A DNA stretch of 64,000 nucleotides, from assembly GCF_030704535.1 (NCBI RefSeq), contig NC_081813.1:3434001-3498000 (forward strand). The letters are read 5' to 3'. The translations under genes and the position numbers were made by a program. The notes beneath the pieces were generated by a model. The model ran no database searches. It saw only the letters and a program-made list of their open reading frames with translations, and had not been told where the DNA came from. Position 1 is the stretch's first letter, and every line of letters begins with the position of its first letter. This stretch comes from Vitis vinifera (taxonomy: Eukaryota > Streptophyta > Magnoliopsida > Vitales > Vitaceae). Shown one piece after another: positions 1 through 13,077 of this stretch.

Positions 1-101
1 CACCCCTACCATCCCAAAAAAACCCACAAATATTTATTATATTCTATAGTATTATGAAGCATTTCCACCCCTACCATCCCCAAATAAAACCACAAATATT
101 T
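1..101. repeat. short direct duplication at the window edge
   Basis: A motif beginning CACCCCTACCATCCC followed by an A-rich stretch and CACAAATATTT occurs at the first base and again from about 66. The period is about 65 bp. It may be the end of a longer tandem array lying left of the window. Confidence 0.6.
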
Positions 102-309
102 TTATAGAAGTACACATGAAGGTACATTGTATATGTACATGGGCAGTGCCCACATTGTCACTATGTGGAAAGGGGCATTGGCCTAATTGTATTTTTTGTG
201 ACATGTGATATCGAGGACTCTAGACATGCATGTGGCTGATGATGAGGAGCCCTTAAGCACATGCCCCTTCATCAGTTAGCATGCCTGCAACCCTCTTCTT
301 CTATGCAGA

Positions 310-310
<1 letters not shown>

Positions 311-341
<31 letters not shown>
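311..341. repeat. (TA)n microsatellite
   Basis: About fifteen uninterrupted TA dinucleotides are visible. Nothing in this stretch supports a gene; the 69-residue open frame across it is low-complexity (YIYIYI) and is not coding. Confidence 0.9.
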
Positions 342-343
<2 letters not shown>

Positions 344-811
344 AAGTCTGAGCATGGCTTTGGTGTCTATTGTCTAGGGATCTTTCCATGTTATTTGGTG
401 AGACGATGCAATAATTCTTGTCCCCTCCCACCAGCCCAAATGCCTTTAGTGAAAATGACTCTTGGGTGTAATTTTTTTTTCTTTTTTTGATAAACCCAAG
501 TCAATTTTGCCTAATTTGATGTTGAAATTGCGGCTTATGATTAAGGAAATTTGAATTTTGGTTCAAATTTGAATTGGGTTTGGAGGCATTTTTTTTTTGT
601 TTGTGGAGGGAAGTCGCTATCGGTAGGTGATGGTCCATAAAGCTAGTAAATTGCTTGGTTCCATGGAAAAGTTGGGTGGTGGTTTTCTTTCATGTAGTGT
701 GATATGGCTCCAACCTATTTTACCAATACATAAGAAAATGCCACTCAAAGTAATTAAGAGTTTGCCCATGGGCTTGTTAGGGTTTAAGAGCCTTATTAAT
801 TAATTAAATTC

Positions 812-812
812 A

Positions 813-845
<33 letters not shown>
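812..845. repeat. (TTA)n microsatellite
   Basis: About ten TTA/ATT trinucleotides in a row, in AT-rich intergenic DNA. Confidence 0.9.
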
Positions 846-1465
846 AATCACTTTTAGCTTAAACATTTAGTAAATTGAATTATTAAATTATTATCAATTT
901 TTGTAGTGTAGTGATTTGGAATCAATTTCTTTTATTTTGATACAAAAAATTCAACTTTTCATTAAATAAATCATTTTATTTTTTAAAAACCGTTTTTAAT
1001 ATTTTTATTTAAATCTTTGAAAAAAAACAAAATTTTTAGTTGAATCATTCAAAGTATAACGAGATTGCTGAAGTTATAAAAATATTAGTTTTTAAATATT
1101 CATTTATTAGGATGTTGAATAATTGATAATTGATTTCATATGTCACAATTTTTGTTCCAAAAAATCAAATTATTGGTGAAAAAGAGATAATGTAATTTAA
1201 TGCAATATTATTATGTATAATAAAATCTAATAAAATATTTAATAGCTAGCTGTAAAATTATTTCATATTTTTAATATATGTAACATAACTAATAATCTAA
1301 TTTAATATAAAACATTTAATAATATAATATAATTATTATTTATTATATACAATATTAAATATTTTTGTTTCTAATATTATTAATATAGAAAGAAGTTAGC
1401 ATTTGGAAAATATTATTGAAGTAAATAATTTATTTCTTTAAAACTTATTTTTGAAAAACTACTTA

Positions 1466-1787
1466 AAGCTTGTTTGATAATTATTTTCAAGGACAAGATT
1501 TGTTTTTATAAAAAAAAAAAAAAAAAAACATTTTTGATAACATTGGTGTTTTTAGATAATATCTTTTAATTGTTTTTAATCATTTTTTCAAGACTGTCTT
1601 TAAAAAATAATTATACTAACATATAGAATGATTAAAAATAAAACATTAAACATGAAATTTATTTCTAAAACATATTTAAAAAAATATTAAGATCATGTTA
1701 AAAATATTTCAGGTTTCAAATATTAGAAAACAATTCTCAAATACTATTTTTAAAAATTGTTTTCAAAATTAATTACTAAACAAACCC
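1466..1787. mobile_element. Tourist-like MITE, 322 bp, TTA target duplication
   Basis: The ends are imperfect inverted repeats: the left end reads AAGCTTGTTTGATAATTATT and the right end, read on the other strand, GGGTTTGTTTAGTAATTAAT. TTA is present immediately outside both ends (1463-1465 and 1788-1790). The inside is AT-rich without an open frame. Three-base TTA/TAA duplications and TGTTTG-containing ends are typical of PIF/Harbinger-derived MITEs. Related internal sequence (AAAAATAAAACATTA and following) recurs near 31.37-31.43 kb. Confidence 0.6.
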
Positions 1788-1790
1788 TTA

Positions 1791-4700
1791 TTAGTTGAAA
1801 AAGATTTTCTCACTTTTACTTTACCAAATATATAAATATAAAAATTAACAAAAAAAGGATTTCTCAAGATTGAGTTTGTGTAGAAGTGATCATCATCAAA
1901 TCTTGTAATGTATAATGCTTTTGTTAGTAACATTTTCGACGTAAACGTTTCTAAAGAGAATTACTTAATATTTAAACATGATCTTAAGAAAATATTTTGA
2001 TCGTGTTTTTGTTAGTATATTACATAACAAAATATTATTTTTAAAGAAATTATCAACCTAATTTTTATAGGGAGCGTTTTCAAATATTAGGAAATACTTT
2101 TAATCTCTTTCAAAATCACTTATTAGGGTGAGACATCATTCACCTAGTGGAAAATTTTCAAATCGCCCGTAAACTTCTTTTTAGAACCATGACAAGTTGC
2201 CAAATAAAGAGAAGAAAGTAGGCAAAAGCTCAAGTAATTGGAAACTGTAAAGCTTTGAATTGATTTTTGGTTGATTACAACTAGAAAGTGGCCTTGTTTT
2301 TTCTCTTTTGGCATGTCACTTGAGAAAAATGGGCTGCACACACCCATCCTCTTTTCCCCATCTCATGCAAAATTTTCAAAGAACATACATTCCCAAAGGC
2401 ACATTCAAGACATGAAACAAGTGGAACCCAAGTATCCCTTTAAGCTGCTAGGAAGTATCAAACTCTTGAATCCCCAAAAGCCCCCTCAAGTTGGAGGCAT
2501 CTGGAGGCCACTCTGCAGCCATAAGGCAAGTAACTGCGACAGAAAAAGGGGGTCTTATGAGATGCTAAAAGAGCCCCCACATGGATGGCATTATTGAATA
2601 TTCAACATGGGCATATAGGAATGAATAATAAATAGTAATGGGGACCATGGTTGAGGCTTCTTTTTTCCAAATGGGATTGGGTGTATGTGAAGTATATGGA
2701 AACTAATAGAAAGTCACCCACCCTTGGCCACATTTTGGTGACCTCATCTTCATGTGGCATAGTAGATTGTTCACCGGCATTAGGTTCAGTTCCCACTAGT
2801 TAAGGAGATAAAAAAGAGAACCAAGAAGAAACACAAAATTGTGATATCTCAACTCCGATATGAGATATGATAAAGAGTTTTTCATATTAAATGTGGTACT
2901 GACGATAAGCTTCTTCTAATCGAGTAGATGAGAATTTAAGCTACAAGGGTTTATAGGGATTCTATTTGTTTAGTCTCGTAATCCTATGAGATCTAACAAT
3001 GACATTGTATCTATATGAAAGATTACTATGATATCTTATATCGATTAGAAAAAAAATATTTTTAACATCATATATGTAATGGACTTTTTTTTAATTAATT
3101 ATATAGACAAGGCTATGAATACATATTAATGTATTCAAAGTGAACAATATCTATAAAAAAAGGAAAGTCGGTATGATCATATCTTAGTAGTTTAAGCTTG
3201 AAAAACATTATAAGCTTAATTGGTTAATGAAAAAAAGTTTTTTATTGAACTCAGAACAAATAACGTCTACGCGAGAAAAAACGAATATGAATCATATCAC
3301 AATAGTTTAAACTTTTAAAACGTTAAAAGCTTAATTTATGGTAGAATTATAGTTGATTAGAATATTATCTACATGAGAGATAACAGAAATAGAACATATC
3401 CTAATAACTTAAGCCTTTAATAAGACGTCTCAAGTTTGAATCATCTGGTCATAATAAGAATCAAGACATAAAAAGAAACGCAAGCATCAACATGGCTTAG
3501 AGAATATAGAATAATGTCCAACCAGGCCTCATGTCATCATAATTCGATTAGTTTAGAAAATAATTGAAGACACCATAGCTTGTTCACGTGCAAGTACTAT
3601 TCTAGATGAAAGTTTAACGTTCATATATCTTCCTTTTTCTTTTCTGCTACAACTTGTATTATAATTACAATGTGACAGAACAGTGAAGAAAGTGGGAGAG
3701 CTTTACACTACTGGAGAAGAAAAGAAGTAACAGCTATGGAGTTTATATAAACTAACTTTTGCTCTTGAACAACTCCACATTAGCTAAGGGGTCACATGGC
3801 TAGATAAAAGCCAGTTGGGCTATCTATTCATAGGCTCATTTCACATGTACCAGCTGCCAAGCAAAAAATGGCCAATCTGCAAATGAATAAATCTGTTGAG
3901 CTCATGAATATCGTCATTGACAATGATTGGTTGCAGTGATTGTTGAACTTTCCAGTGGGTCTCTTTTACCAACTACACCATCTTATCATATTATAGCTCT
4001 TTTAAGTGTTGGACAATGAGGTTTGTAGCTATTTGGGAAGATATTTCCAATGAAAATGCCAAAATATTCTAGTGGTACAGAGCGTTCCAAGTATGGATTC
4101 TTAAATATATATGATGAGATTTAAATTATTGAATCATGATTGAAATAAATGAAAGTAAGGCATAAGGATATAAATCATGAGACTTTAAATTATGTGATAC
4201 CATTTGATTGATGATGTCTTTCCATACCTACCGAAAAAAAAATCTGTTTGACATCGTAAATAAACCCTATTTCAAAGCATTCCACATCAATTTTTTGGGA
4301 TGTGGTGATGATATAAGTGGTTAGAATTGATGAGAATCAAGGCGAAGGCCCATATGAGTATGCAGTTGGCAAATGCTCAAACCCTCCACTATATCATAAG
4401 ATACATGAAAACTTTGCAGGTATAGATCACTGATAGCTTAATATACATAATGGGTCAATTCTTGGATAATTTAAGTTTTTTTTTGGATATAATTTAAGCT
4501 TAATATACATTAATTTCTTCTAATTTCATGTAATGACTTACTTCTATTTTAAAACATGTTTAGATATATAGTTTCAGGAATCTATTATATATAAAATATT
4601 AAAAACTTCTTTAATTCATCATCCAACGTAAGATATTATATTCACTTTCATACTTATATAACATTATCTTTATGTGTCACGAGATCATGGGGTCATTTAG

Positions 4701-5650
4701 ATAAATACATTCCTTATAGAATCAAACAAATAGAGTTCTACATAAGGATCAAAGATTGACTTTAATATGAATCACCATTAATTCCTTTTGAGGTAGATAT
4801 AGTTTATTCTGAATTCAATAGACTTCTGCGTTTTTAAAATATGTCTAGAGTTAAAGAGGAACTTGTTACATATATTATACCAAGAACTTAAGATATCATA
4901 TTCCATCTTCAAAGTTCGGTGAGACAAGAGAAGGCAAGCAATAGACGAATGACATGGTCCTCTATGACTACATGAATGTGTGCCTTTCTATAGGCATGGA
5001 TGAGTGAAAAAGGACTTGATGGTGAAACCCAGTCAGCATGGGTCACAGCCATGTTCTGTGGTGGGCTGAGCCAACCTTACTGCTTCTAAAGACGATCATC
5101 AGAAGCATGTGACCCATCAAACAATTTTCTTTAAGAGCCATTATTGACAGCTTAGGATGCTTTACCGGGGCCAAAAACAACCAAGTCTAAATACAAAAAA
5201 AATGTGACAACACAGTCTCCATAGAAACAAGACAGGCAACATATAAGAAGGCACATCAAATCAATGGATATGGACACCTTACAGCTACCAAATCCAATCA
5301 ATTCCAGATACCCCAATCCCAGTACCCCTCTGCCACCAAATCAAGAGCTTATATCATATAAAGATGTAACAGCCATCACCCAAAATGGGGGCCAAAATAT
5401 TCTGACAGGAGGGATCAATAAACCTGTGGCCCAGCTCCACCAACCAGAAATTGTACATAATGGAAAGGTGATTGGCTCCATGAAATTATGGACTTGGTAA
5501 GGTCAAGAAAAAAGAAGAAGATTCACTTTGTGAAGTAGAAAGGCACACGGGAAAGCAATGAACTGATTTTTTGCTTTGTTTTTTGACCTCAAATTCGCTG
5601 CAGTTAAGTCAACTGAACCCGTGAGGATAGCGAAATTATCTTAGATTGTC
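1791..5650. other. intergenic DNA, no supported gene
   Basis: AT-rich DNA with scattered short open frames that lack any recognisable domain or coherent exon structure. A less AT-rich patch at about 2400-2800 has open frames of 64-108 codons on both strands, but I see no homology or splice context. From about 3170 to 3430 there are three loosely similar ~120-bp segments sharing a 'CATATC...AGTTTAAGC' theme, probably decayed repeat. A 78-codon frame at 5264-5500 precedes the small gene starting at 5744; it is not clearly part of it. Confidence 0.5.
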
Positions 5651-5661
5651 TCGCTATATAG
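5651..5661 (+). promoter_or_regulatory. possible TATA box of the 110-aa protein gene
   Basis: GCTATATAGG lies about 90 bp upstream of the ATG at 5744, a reasonable distance for a short 5' leader. This is motif plus position only. Confidence 0.4.
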
Positions 5662-5743
5662 GTCATTCAAAGCAGGAGGCAATGGCAAATGACATAGTTT
5701 CTGGTGATGGGCTGCAACCCAATCTGTTGGTTCAGAGTTTTCC

Positions 5744-6795
5744 ATGGCTAAAGTTTGTTGTTCCATTGAAATGGAGCCCAGGACCTTGAATGAAGGACAG
5801 CTCCACCATGCTAGGGTAATTAATCTCTATCTTTTCTTGGCTGTTTCCTTCATTTATTTTAGAATCTCTTTGTTGCCCATTTTGTGCTTAGATCAGATGT
5901 ACTAGTACTTTGTACTGAAAATTATAATTCGATATGCTCCACAGAAATGGAGCCCAGGAACTTGAACCAAGGACAATAATATTCAGTTCTGTCAATTAGG
6001 GTGACTTCTTTCTTTTCTTTGATGGTTTCACACCATTCTTACTTAGATTAGATCTAGTAGTGCTTACTTGCTACTAAAAATTGTAATTAGTTATGTGCCC
6101 TTAGAATGTTATCTTCTTTTTGTTGCCAAGAAAATGGGAACTGAACCTTTTTTTTTTTGGGAAGTGTTATAAGAATTAGTTTTGAAAAACAATTTTTGAG
6201 AATTGAAAGAGATTTTCTTATGTTTTTGAGAAAATGGGAACATGCTTTGCTACTTTTTCTTTCATTCTGAATGATGAAAAACTGTTTTATAAAACAGTTG
6301 TCAAACAAAACCCGCAGCAAAATTTGGATTAAAGAACAAGGCTTGAAGTGAACTGGTTCATATCAGGTCATAGGCTTCATGGCAATCACCTTAGCCACCA
6401 TAAAATTTGTATACAAAAAGTCTCAAGAAAGTACTAAAATTTTGTTCTATTTGTTGCAGGAAGCAGCTGTGGACATAGTACAAAAGATGGAACCAAAGGA
6501 AGCCTCAAATGTATTCGCGGATGTATGCTTCTGCAACACTTTCAGCCTCTTTACCAACAAGGATTTTAAATAATTGCTTGATAAATTGATTGTGCAGGGA
6601 ATGAGACAAGTGGTTACAGTGAAGGAGATGGAGCAGCTGGAGCAGATGGCGGAAAAAGAGCAACTTGAGAAGCTTGCTGAGTGCAATGAGACGGCTCCGG
6701 CCATTGGAGGACCCTGCCAGTGCTCATGCTTCCCCACCAACTTAGAATCCCCTGATCAAGCTGGCCCTAGGGAGCCTCTTTCAGCTCCCTTCTGA
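5744..6795 (+). CDS. small conserved plant protein, 110 aa, three coding exons
   Basis: Coding exons are 5744-5815, 6460-6522 and 6598-6795. All junctions are phase 0: donors G|GTAATT and T|GTATGC, acceptors TTGTTGCAG and TTGTGCAG. The product begins MAKVCCSIEMEPRTLNEGQ, continues with EAAVDIVQKMEPKEA and an acidic helix-forming stretch (VKEMEQLEQMAEKEQLEKL), then a Cys-rich patch (CQCSC) and a C-terminus ending REPLSAPF. I believe proteins of this layout are conserved among flowering plants as uncharacterised proteins, but I cannot name a family or function. There is no signal peptide or membrane segment. The KMEPKEA and CQCSC segments would be the best search seeds. A polyadenylation signal AATAAA is at 6995-7000. 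Intron 1 carries a duplicated copy of part of exon 1. The start was chosen because it is the first ATG giving an open exon that splices in frame. Confidence 0.75.
5936..6095 (+). repeat. partial exon-1 duplication inside intron 1
   Basis: From about 5943 the sequence AAATGGAGCCCAGGAACTTG repeats exon 1 (from about 5769) with one change, and the similarity continues into the following intron (a TTTCTTTTCTTTGATGG-like tract, then an AGATTAGAT/AGATCAGAT tract). The period is about 174 bp. The copy lacks the ATG region and would read out of frame, so it is most likely a dead duplicate. Confidence 0.7.
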
Positions 6796-6994
6796 AGCTT
6801 TTTTAATTTTTTTTTCCACTGGTAGCATCACTATCATTAGCCAGTGGCTTAGATGACTGGTTGGCTTGGCTCATACAATATCGTTGGGTTCTGGTTATTG
6901 ACCATTAAATCCTTGTATTTAACCATACTGTAAGCCATTGAAACTTAGATTTGTGATGAATAACAACATTTGTAATCTTGTTGATTGTAATTTC

Positions 6995-7000
6995 AATAAA
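6995..7000 (+). terminator. polyadenylation signal AATAAA of the 110-aa protein gene
   Basis: AATAAA is 200 bp beyond the TGA at 6793-6795, in a T-rich context typical of plant 3' ends. Confidence 0.5.
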
Positions 7001-7960
7001 AGGGTCAGTTGGGCTCCTTTAATCTCACTTTTGGGGGTCCCTAGTGAAAGAGAACATATTGTCCCATTTGTTTGTGAGGTTAAACCAATTTTCACAAGTT
7101 TGCATCCTTTCATAAGCATATCTTGCTTTCATTGCCAACTGTTTTCAAAAAATAGTTTTAAAAAACTGTTTTTATAATCTATTAAATAATTTTTTTTTAA
7201 AACTTAGATATTTTTAACTTATTTTTTTTATGTTTTAAAATATATTTTAAAATAATTTTTATGTATTTAATTATTTTTTAAAATAGTTATTATAAAATAA
7301 AAATAATTAAAAGATGTTATCTAAAATATTATTATTTTTATTTTAAAAAACAAAAAAAAAATTATTTTTTGTTTTCGTTTAATATATTTTTCTATTTTTT
7401 TAAATAAAAAAAATTTTAAAACATAATTTCTAATTTTCTTTTTTTGGGTTTTTTTTCCATTTTATATTCAAATAAATTGAAATTTGTGTAAAAATTTGAA
7501 TTAGAAGTGAATGCAAAGTATTTATTCAGATTTAAGATTTTGGATAAAATTTAAAATTTTTGACAATTTTTTTAATTTAATAAAATACTTGAAAATAAAA
7601 GTATATTTAAAAAATCAAACAAAGCTAAAATATCTTAAGTCGCTTCAGAGTTCAGACAAGGAAAAAAATACAGTGCTTAATCTGTAAATATCTTACATGT
7701 CAGGAAGAAGCCCAAAAATGTAAATTTGAAAATATTAAATAAATGTGTTTTTTTTTTTTTTTTCTAGTGCCAATACATAATAGTTGTGTCTTGTGGTTGT
7801 GGGTTGTACTTGCACCCAAGGTATAAAAATAATAAACAACTCAATGACGAAAAGAACCCTCATCAGTAATCGCTCATGCACGGTAACGTGGGAAAGGGTA
7901 TAAGGGCATTTTCGTCATTTAAGTGACGGGTGCCAAAGTCCATAATTTTGAATTTGGATC
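7001..7960. other. AT-rich spacer and upstream region of the NUP35 gene
   Basis: 7140-7640 is almost pure A/T with repeated TTTTAAAA-type motifs, resembling decayed MITE sequence of the kind at 1466-1787. No gene is visible. From 7780 the composition becomes more balanced as it enters the promoter of the next gene. Confidence 0.5.
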
Positions 7961-7964
7961 AAAG

Positions 7965-8000
7965 TTCTAGGGTTTTTGATCCTTAATACTTAGGGTTTCC
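7965..8000 (+). promoter_or_regulatory. two telo-box-like motifs near the NUP35 transcription start
   Basis: CTAGGGTTTTTG (about 7967) and TTAGGGTTTCC (about 7989) are reverse-complement forms of the plant telo-box AAACCCTA. This element is common at the 5' ends of growth and ribosome-biogenesis genes. They sit just before the presumed non-coding first exon. Function is inferred. Confidence 0.45.
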
Positions 8001-8009
8001 GTTTTCTTT

Positions 8010-11000
8010 CATTTTGGTTCCTCTGCATCTCTCAGGGCTCTTTCGGGGGGAAAACGTAAAACGCAGGTCCTCTCTCTTTTTCTCTCTCTCTCTCTGTATA
8101 ACTGTGTGTAATATGGTTTTGAATTTGAATCACAAACGTTAATTTCCGTTTGGTTGCTGAGAAGCTGCTAGAAAATAGGAGACGTTTGAATTTTGAATAT
8201 AGAAGTCTCATTTATTGAGATTCGAGATAATATAATTGACGGAGCTCAACTCAACTATTTGGTATAGTGTCGTTTTTCCTTTTCCTATCGGGAAATGAAA
8301 ACAATAGAAAACTTGCAGTCTGATTTTTTCTTTTATTTTGCTGTTTTCTTTCTTGGAAGCCAAATTGAGGGCCTGCATAATTTCTTCAATTTATTTTTAT
8401 TTTTAGTTTTTGAAATTTTTGGTTAAACTCTGATACGTTATTGAGAAATTTTTGCTTCCTGGGATTGGTTTTGGAAACTGATTCTTTGCCACTTTGTGAA
8501 AATCGGAGTATCTAAAGTTCATTTTCTGCTAATTTTATGCTCGGTTTATTTTCTGATGAAACCTAGTGTATGAATCCTAAATTTGAACCTTTGATGCTTA
8601 ATGTTTTTCCTATATTTGGAATATAGAAAAAATGACTCGCCCAACATAGAGTAATGTACTTCCCTGGGTACAACAGTGGAGTTTTTTTTCACCAAAACAA
8701 AGAAATCATTAGTCTCTTGGCAAAGAGAATGAGAAACGGCTACTTGTTTCTGGAAATGAAAATGGTGAAAGTGGTGCAGAATGCATGTTTCCTATCCTTC
8801 TTTGAGAAGAATCTGAAAATTAGAAACTTTCAGAAAATGGGAAAAATAAGAAAGTTTTCTAACAAGTTCTTCATTTTCATTTTTGTGGATAAGAAAGCCT
8901 TTTTTTCTTTTTCTTTTTCTCACTAAACCAGTTTCATTTTAAATACCAAATGGGTCCATAATGATTTGAAAATTTTATTTTATTTTCTTTTCTCCGTGTT
9001 TCATCTGCCAATGTATGGTTAATTATTTCTCCATTGAATTGCAGATACCTTAGTTCCTTCTGGAAATATCAAAACAATGAGCACAACAGTACAGAGAACC
9101 CCCAGGTCGGGAAGACAGTCATTGTTTTTCCAGGATTTGGCATCTCCTGTTTCTTCCAGGAGAGGAAAATTCACAAGTTCAGGTCAGGCAGCAGCAGTAT
9201 CGGCACTATGGCATGACAATTTTGCGGGTTCAGATCTTCCACCCCCTCCTATGTATACCTTGGAAGACCGCTCAGATTTTTCTCCTGAATCTGGAATTCT
9301 GGATTACCCAGTATCCCCTGAAATCAAGTCAGACTTGAGGACTCCTGTTCATGGTTCTGGTCGGGATTTTTTAACTCCAGTAAAAGGCAAATCTGAGGCA
9401 AGCACTTCTTCAGCAAGTTTGAGCTGGTGGTCCCCTGCTAAGTCTGGTGGTGATCAAGAAGAGAAAGGAAAGGGTTCTCCTGTAGAGGGTGTGGTTCAGC
9501 CTGGTGCTTTAATAACGCTTCCACCCCCGAGGGAAGTTGCAAGGCCTGAGATGCAGAGGAATTGCTTACCTGCAGGGAATCTTGATGAGGAAGAATGGGT
9601 TACTGTTTATGGGTACTTTATTTATTTTTTATTATCATTCTCTTTTATTTATTCATTATCTTTGGTCTATTTGTTCTTGTGTATCCTGTCTGTGACTCCA
9701 AGCTCTTTTTCCTTTGCGCTTTTAGTCACTTAAAACAGTTTTGATTGAGATAGTTTACTTTTCCAAAGTTCACCAGATTTAGTTCATGGACTCTTTGGAA
9801 CTATATGATGGAAGATGATACTAATATGCTGTACCTTATTAGCAGATGCTTGTTATTATTACTATCATTATTGTTTTTGTTGTTTTTATAGTAGTGCAAT
9901 GCAGCTTATTCAAAATATATGGAGTTTGGAATGTTGGTTCTGATTGGGGCATTGGATTATTCTACCTTTTCCTTGATAATAGTGACCTTTTAAATTATAT
10001 AGTAGTAGTTTCATTCTTTAAGGGCATTTAATGTCCCACAGGATATCTGTTTGTTATATGACACTTCAAATGAGTTGATTTTTATTTTCTTCTTACATTA
10101 ATGTATGCCATCATTTTTGAGAAATACGATCATGCACTTCTTTTTTTATTACTTATAGTAACCTCTGTAGCTTAATTTCTTCCTTGTACTATTTTTCTTC
10201 AATGAGTCATATTCTGTTCAGTAGTGACTTGAGTCTAAATGAGGGAATACACCTTCAGATGCTATGTAAAATTAATGTAGGTACTTCATTTTTGTTTGCA
10301 CCTCCTTAATTTGAGGTCACAAATAGCAATCGTGTAGCTCAAAGAGTGTTTCACATTTTTGAGTGGGTTGAAAGCCAACCCAAGGTCAATCCAATGGATT
10401 ACATGTTTGTCTTGAATAATACAATCTACTGGTAAACTGCAAACCAAATCAAGCTTGACCCAAGTTGTGCCTGTTTTAAGACCAATCATATGTATATATA
10501 TAGGTTTTATTTGCATTTAGGTTTTTCTTAAGCTGTTTTCTTCCATTTTTGTTGCTATTCATATGCCACTGAAATCATATTTGGAACTGCAATTTTAACA
10601 TGGAGTCCATCATAGAAACACATGAACTAAATAATGTACATATATGTATATATGTATGTATGTATGTATAGGTTTTATTTGGTTTTTCTTTAGCTGTGTT
10701 CTTCCATTTTTTTTTGGCTATTGATATGCCACTGAAATCATATTTGGAACTGCAATTTTAATACGGAGTCCATAATAGAAACAAAAGAACTAAATAGTAA
10801 ATACATATTCATGATCTTATAAAGAAAAAAAGGAGAAAACTCTAATAGATCAAGCAGAGACGAAGAATAGAATAAGAACTGGAGGAAACGGAGAATTTAA
10901 GGTGAGGGTGGACTAGTTGTAATAACTGCAAGCATTAGGAATAAAACCAAGAAAATCAAGGTTAGGTCCTTCAGTGGATCATAAAAGAGTCTCATCCTAT

Positions 11001-13077
11001 GCTTCAATTCTTGGTTATGAGTTCTTTTCATAGGTAACCGATATGTATGCTTTTGTTTGTGGTCCTTTCTTTTGGGGCTGTCATGCTACGTGGAATTGAA
11101 CCTAGAACCTCCTCTACCCCCCCTCCCACCATGCATTTTATTCCGTATATAAACTTATTTCAACAACCATTGATATTCTGATCATAGAGGCTAGGATGGC
11201 TTGCTCAATGACCTAGCCCAATTCCTACCTGAATCATGATTGGGATCATGTTGATTTTTTCCAACTCAATTCCACACAGCTGTTGAAGTACTTGCCCAAG
11301 CCCTAGTGGTAGGGTCAAGAACTCAAGCATGTTTCTTCCTTCTGTGGGCATGAACTTAAGAGAATTCAAGCCTAGGGACAACTTATAAGCACTTACCTTG
11401 AGCGCACTGCATCTAGAACTATGTCTATGATAGTGCCTTCATTGTTGGTGTGGTACTTTATGTAGTTGCAATATTTACATTTTGTTTTATCAAATACATA
11501 ATACCCATCTAGACCCCTAACACTAATTTTCAATCTCTCTTTCCAGATTTTCCCCAGGGGATACTAATTTAGTTCTGCGAGAGTTTGAAAAGTGCGGTGT
11601 GATTTTGAAACATGTGCCAGGCCCACGAGATGCTAATTGGATACACATTTTATATCAGGTTCTCCTTCCTTCCCATGATTTTAAGTTTGATTGGTTCATG
11701 CTTTTCTATTATTAAGCATTCATATCCTCATTTTCTTTAAAAGATGTTATCATCATTTTGTCAAGAAAAAAGTGAGCAGCCGTGATCATAAGATGTATAT
11801 ATGTAGTGAAAATAAGAATAAAAAGGGTAATAGAAGTGAAAGATATCCTTGTTCCTTGTAACTACTCATGAGTCCTTCCTGGAAACCAAGAAAACAAGCA
11901 AGTTGAACCTGACTTCAATCTTGTTTGGAAATTGTGTTAGGTTAGCATTTTCAGTGAAAAAGCCCTATGTACTTCACTTCAAAGCCAATTGGGTTCATAC
12001 TCGTCTGGGAGGTTCTGTGATTGAAAAATTCCCCCTGCATGTATATATTATCCCCTCTTTTCTTTAATGTATTTGATGACACTGGTGGTGCATAACGTTA
12101 AAACAATCCACTTTAGATGGTTGAATTCTCATTTCTTGGAATTAGCAGTCATCTTACCGTGTTCTGGTTTCTTTTTGGGCTATATTAATGATAATGTTTT
12201 ATCTTTAATTGATAGGTTTGACTTTTGTTTTTTCCCTTTGATTAATGGGTTGTTATAACATATTTTTCATTATTATCTAATTGTTTATTAACGAAAACAT
12301 GGTTTCACTGCCATAGCATTTTGTAGAAAAGATTTCCAGAAATACCTATTAGCGCATTTTAAAAATATCTCCAGTGCTATATTTAATATTTTATATGTTA
12401 GTCACATTAGATACTCTCTACTGAGGCTTTGCCTATCAAAAAATATATTAGTCACATTAGGTGAATGAAAAATTCTATTATTGTAATATGGGATTCAAGT
12501 TCTACTGTTACATGTGATGTCTGCCATGGGGGATTTAATTTGACAATCTAATCTGTCCATATGCCCCCCATGCATTGTGCTCACCCTTCATGATGAATTA
12601 CTCTCTGCATTTGCTTTAGTGGCAGGATGTCTGCCCTTTCCAGCTAACTGTGGTTGCAGTGGGACTTCTTTGAGCGAACCGGAGTATCTAGTGTTAAAAG
12701 TAGAGCTAGTTGAATCACAGTTATTGTTTGATTGTCTTGTTTCTGTTTCATTTTTTATTTTCCTTCTGCAGAATCGATCTGATGCTCAGAAAGCTCTCAG
12801 CAAGAATGGGATGCAAATAAATGGAGTTCTTATTGTGGGCGTGAAACCATTGGATCCAATGCAGCGCCAGGCTCTGAATGAAAGGCTTAACAATCAAGGA
12901 TTTATGACTTTACCCCCTCCAGCATCCAGTAGAAGCTTGGAGTCAAACCCTTTGAGAGTCTCTCCTCGCCCTTATTATCTTCAAAATGGAAGTAATGCCC
13001 GACAGTCATCTGGTGCCATTGCTTCTCCAGCAAAATCAGTGGTGTCAAAGATCATGGATTTGATGTTTGGTGTGTAG
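8010..13077 (+). CDS. NUP35: NUP35/NUP53-type nucleoporin (MPPN family), 317 aa
   Basis: A non-coding exon ends near 8066 (CGCAG|GTCC). Coding exons are 9077-9612, 11547-11658 and 12772-13077, with acceptors TTCCAG and TTCTGCAG; the leader splice acceptor is TTGCAG at 9044. The spliced protein is 317 aa, close to plant NUP35 length. The N-terminus is disordered, Ser/Pro-rich and carries phosphosite-like TP/SP motifs (MSTTVQRTPRSGRQSLFFQD). The RRM-like NUP35 domain starts at EEEWVTVYGFSPGDTN and continues through KCGVILKHVPGPRDANWIHI, NRSDAQKALSKNG and INGVLIVGVKPLD. The C-terminus ends in a short amphipathic segment (SVVSKIMDLMFGV), which in this family binds membrane. The protein is a nuclear pore scaffold component. 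The exon 1-2 junction splits the Gly codon of VYGF, which confirms the splice sites. No promoter TATA box is obvious. Confidence 0.92.
10492..10798 (+). repeat. tandem duplication (~165 bp period) inside a NUP35 intron
   Basis: GCCACTGAAATCATATTTGG and its surroundings occur at about 10565 and again at about 10728. Both copies are preceded by AGGTTTTATTTG and an AT/GTAT dinucleotide run. The two copies differ at several positions and are intronic. Confidence 0.85.

Noticed and set aside
2144-2796. Overlapping open frames of 64-108 codons
   Set aside because: They lie on both strands with no conservation signal I can recognise. The region is only slightly less AT-rich than its surroundings.
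5264-5500. 78-codon open frame upstream of the small gene
   Set aside because: There is no recognisable domain and no splice connection to the downstream exons. It is most likely 5' flank or leader.
9846-12258. Several frames within NUP35 introns
   Set aside because: They are flanked by the real exon junctions and carry no NUP35 homology. The in-frame extensions past 9612 and before 12772 are intron read-through.
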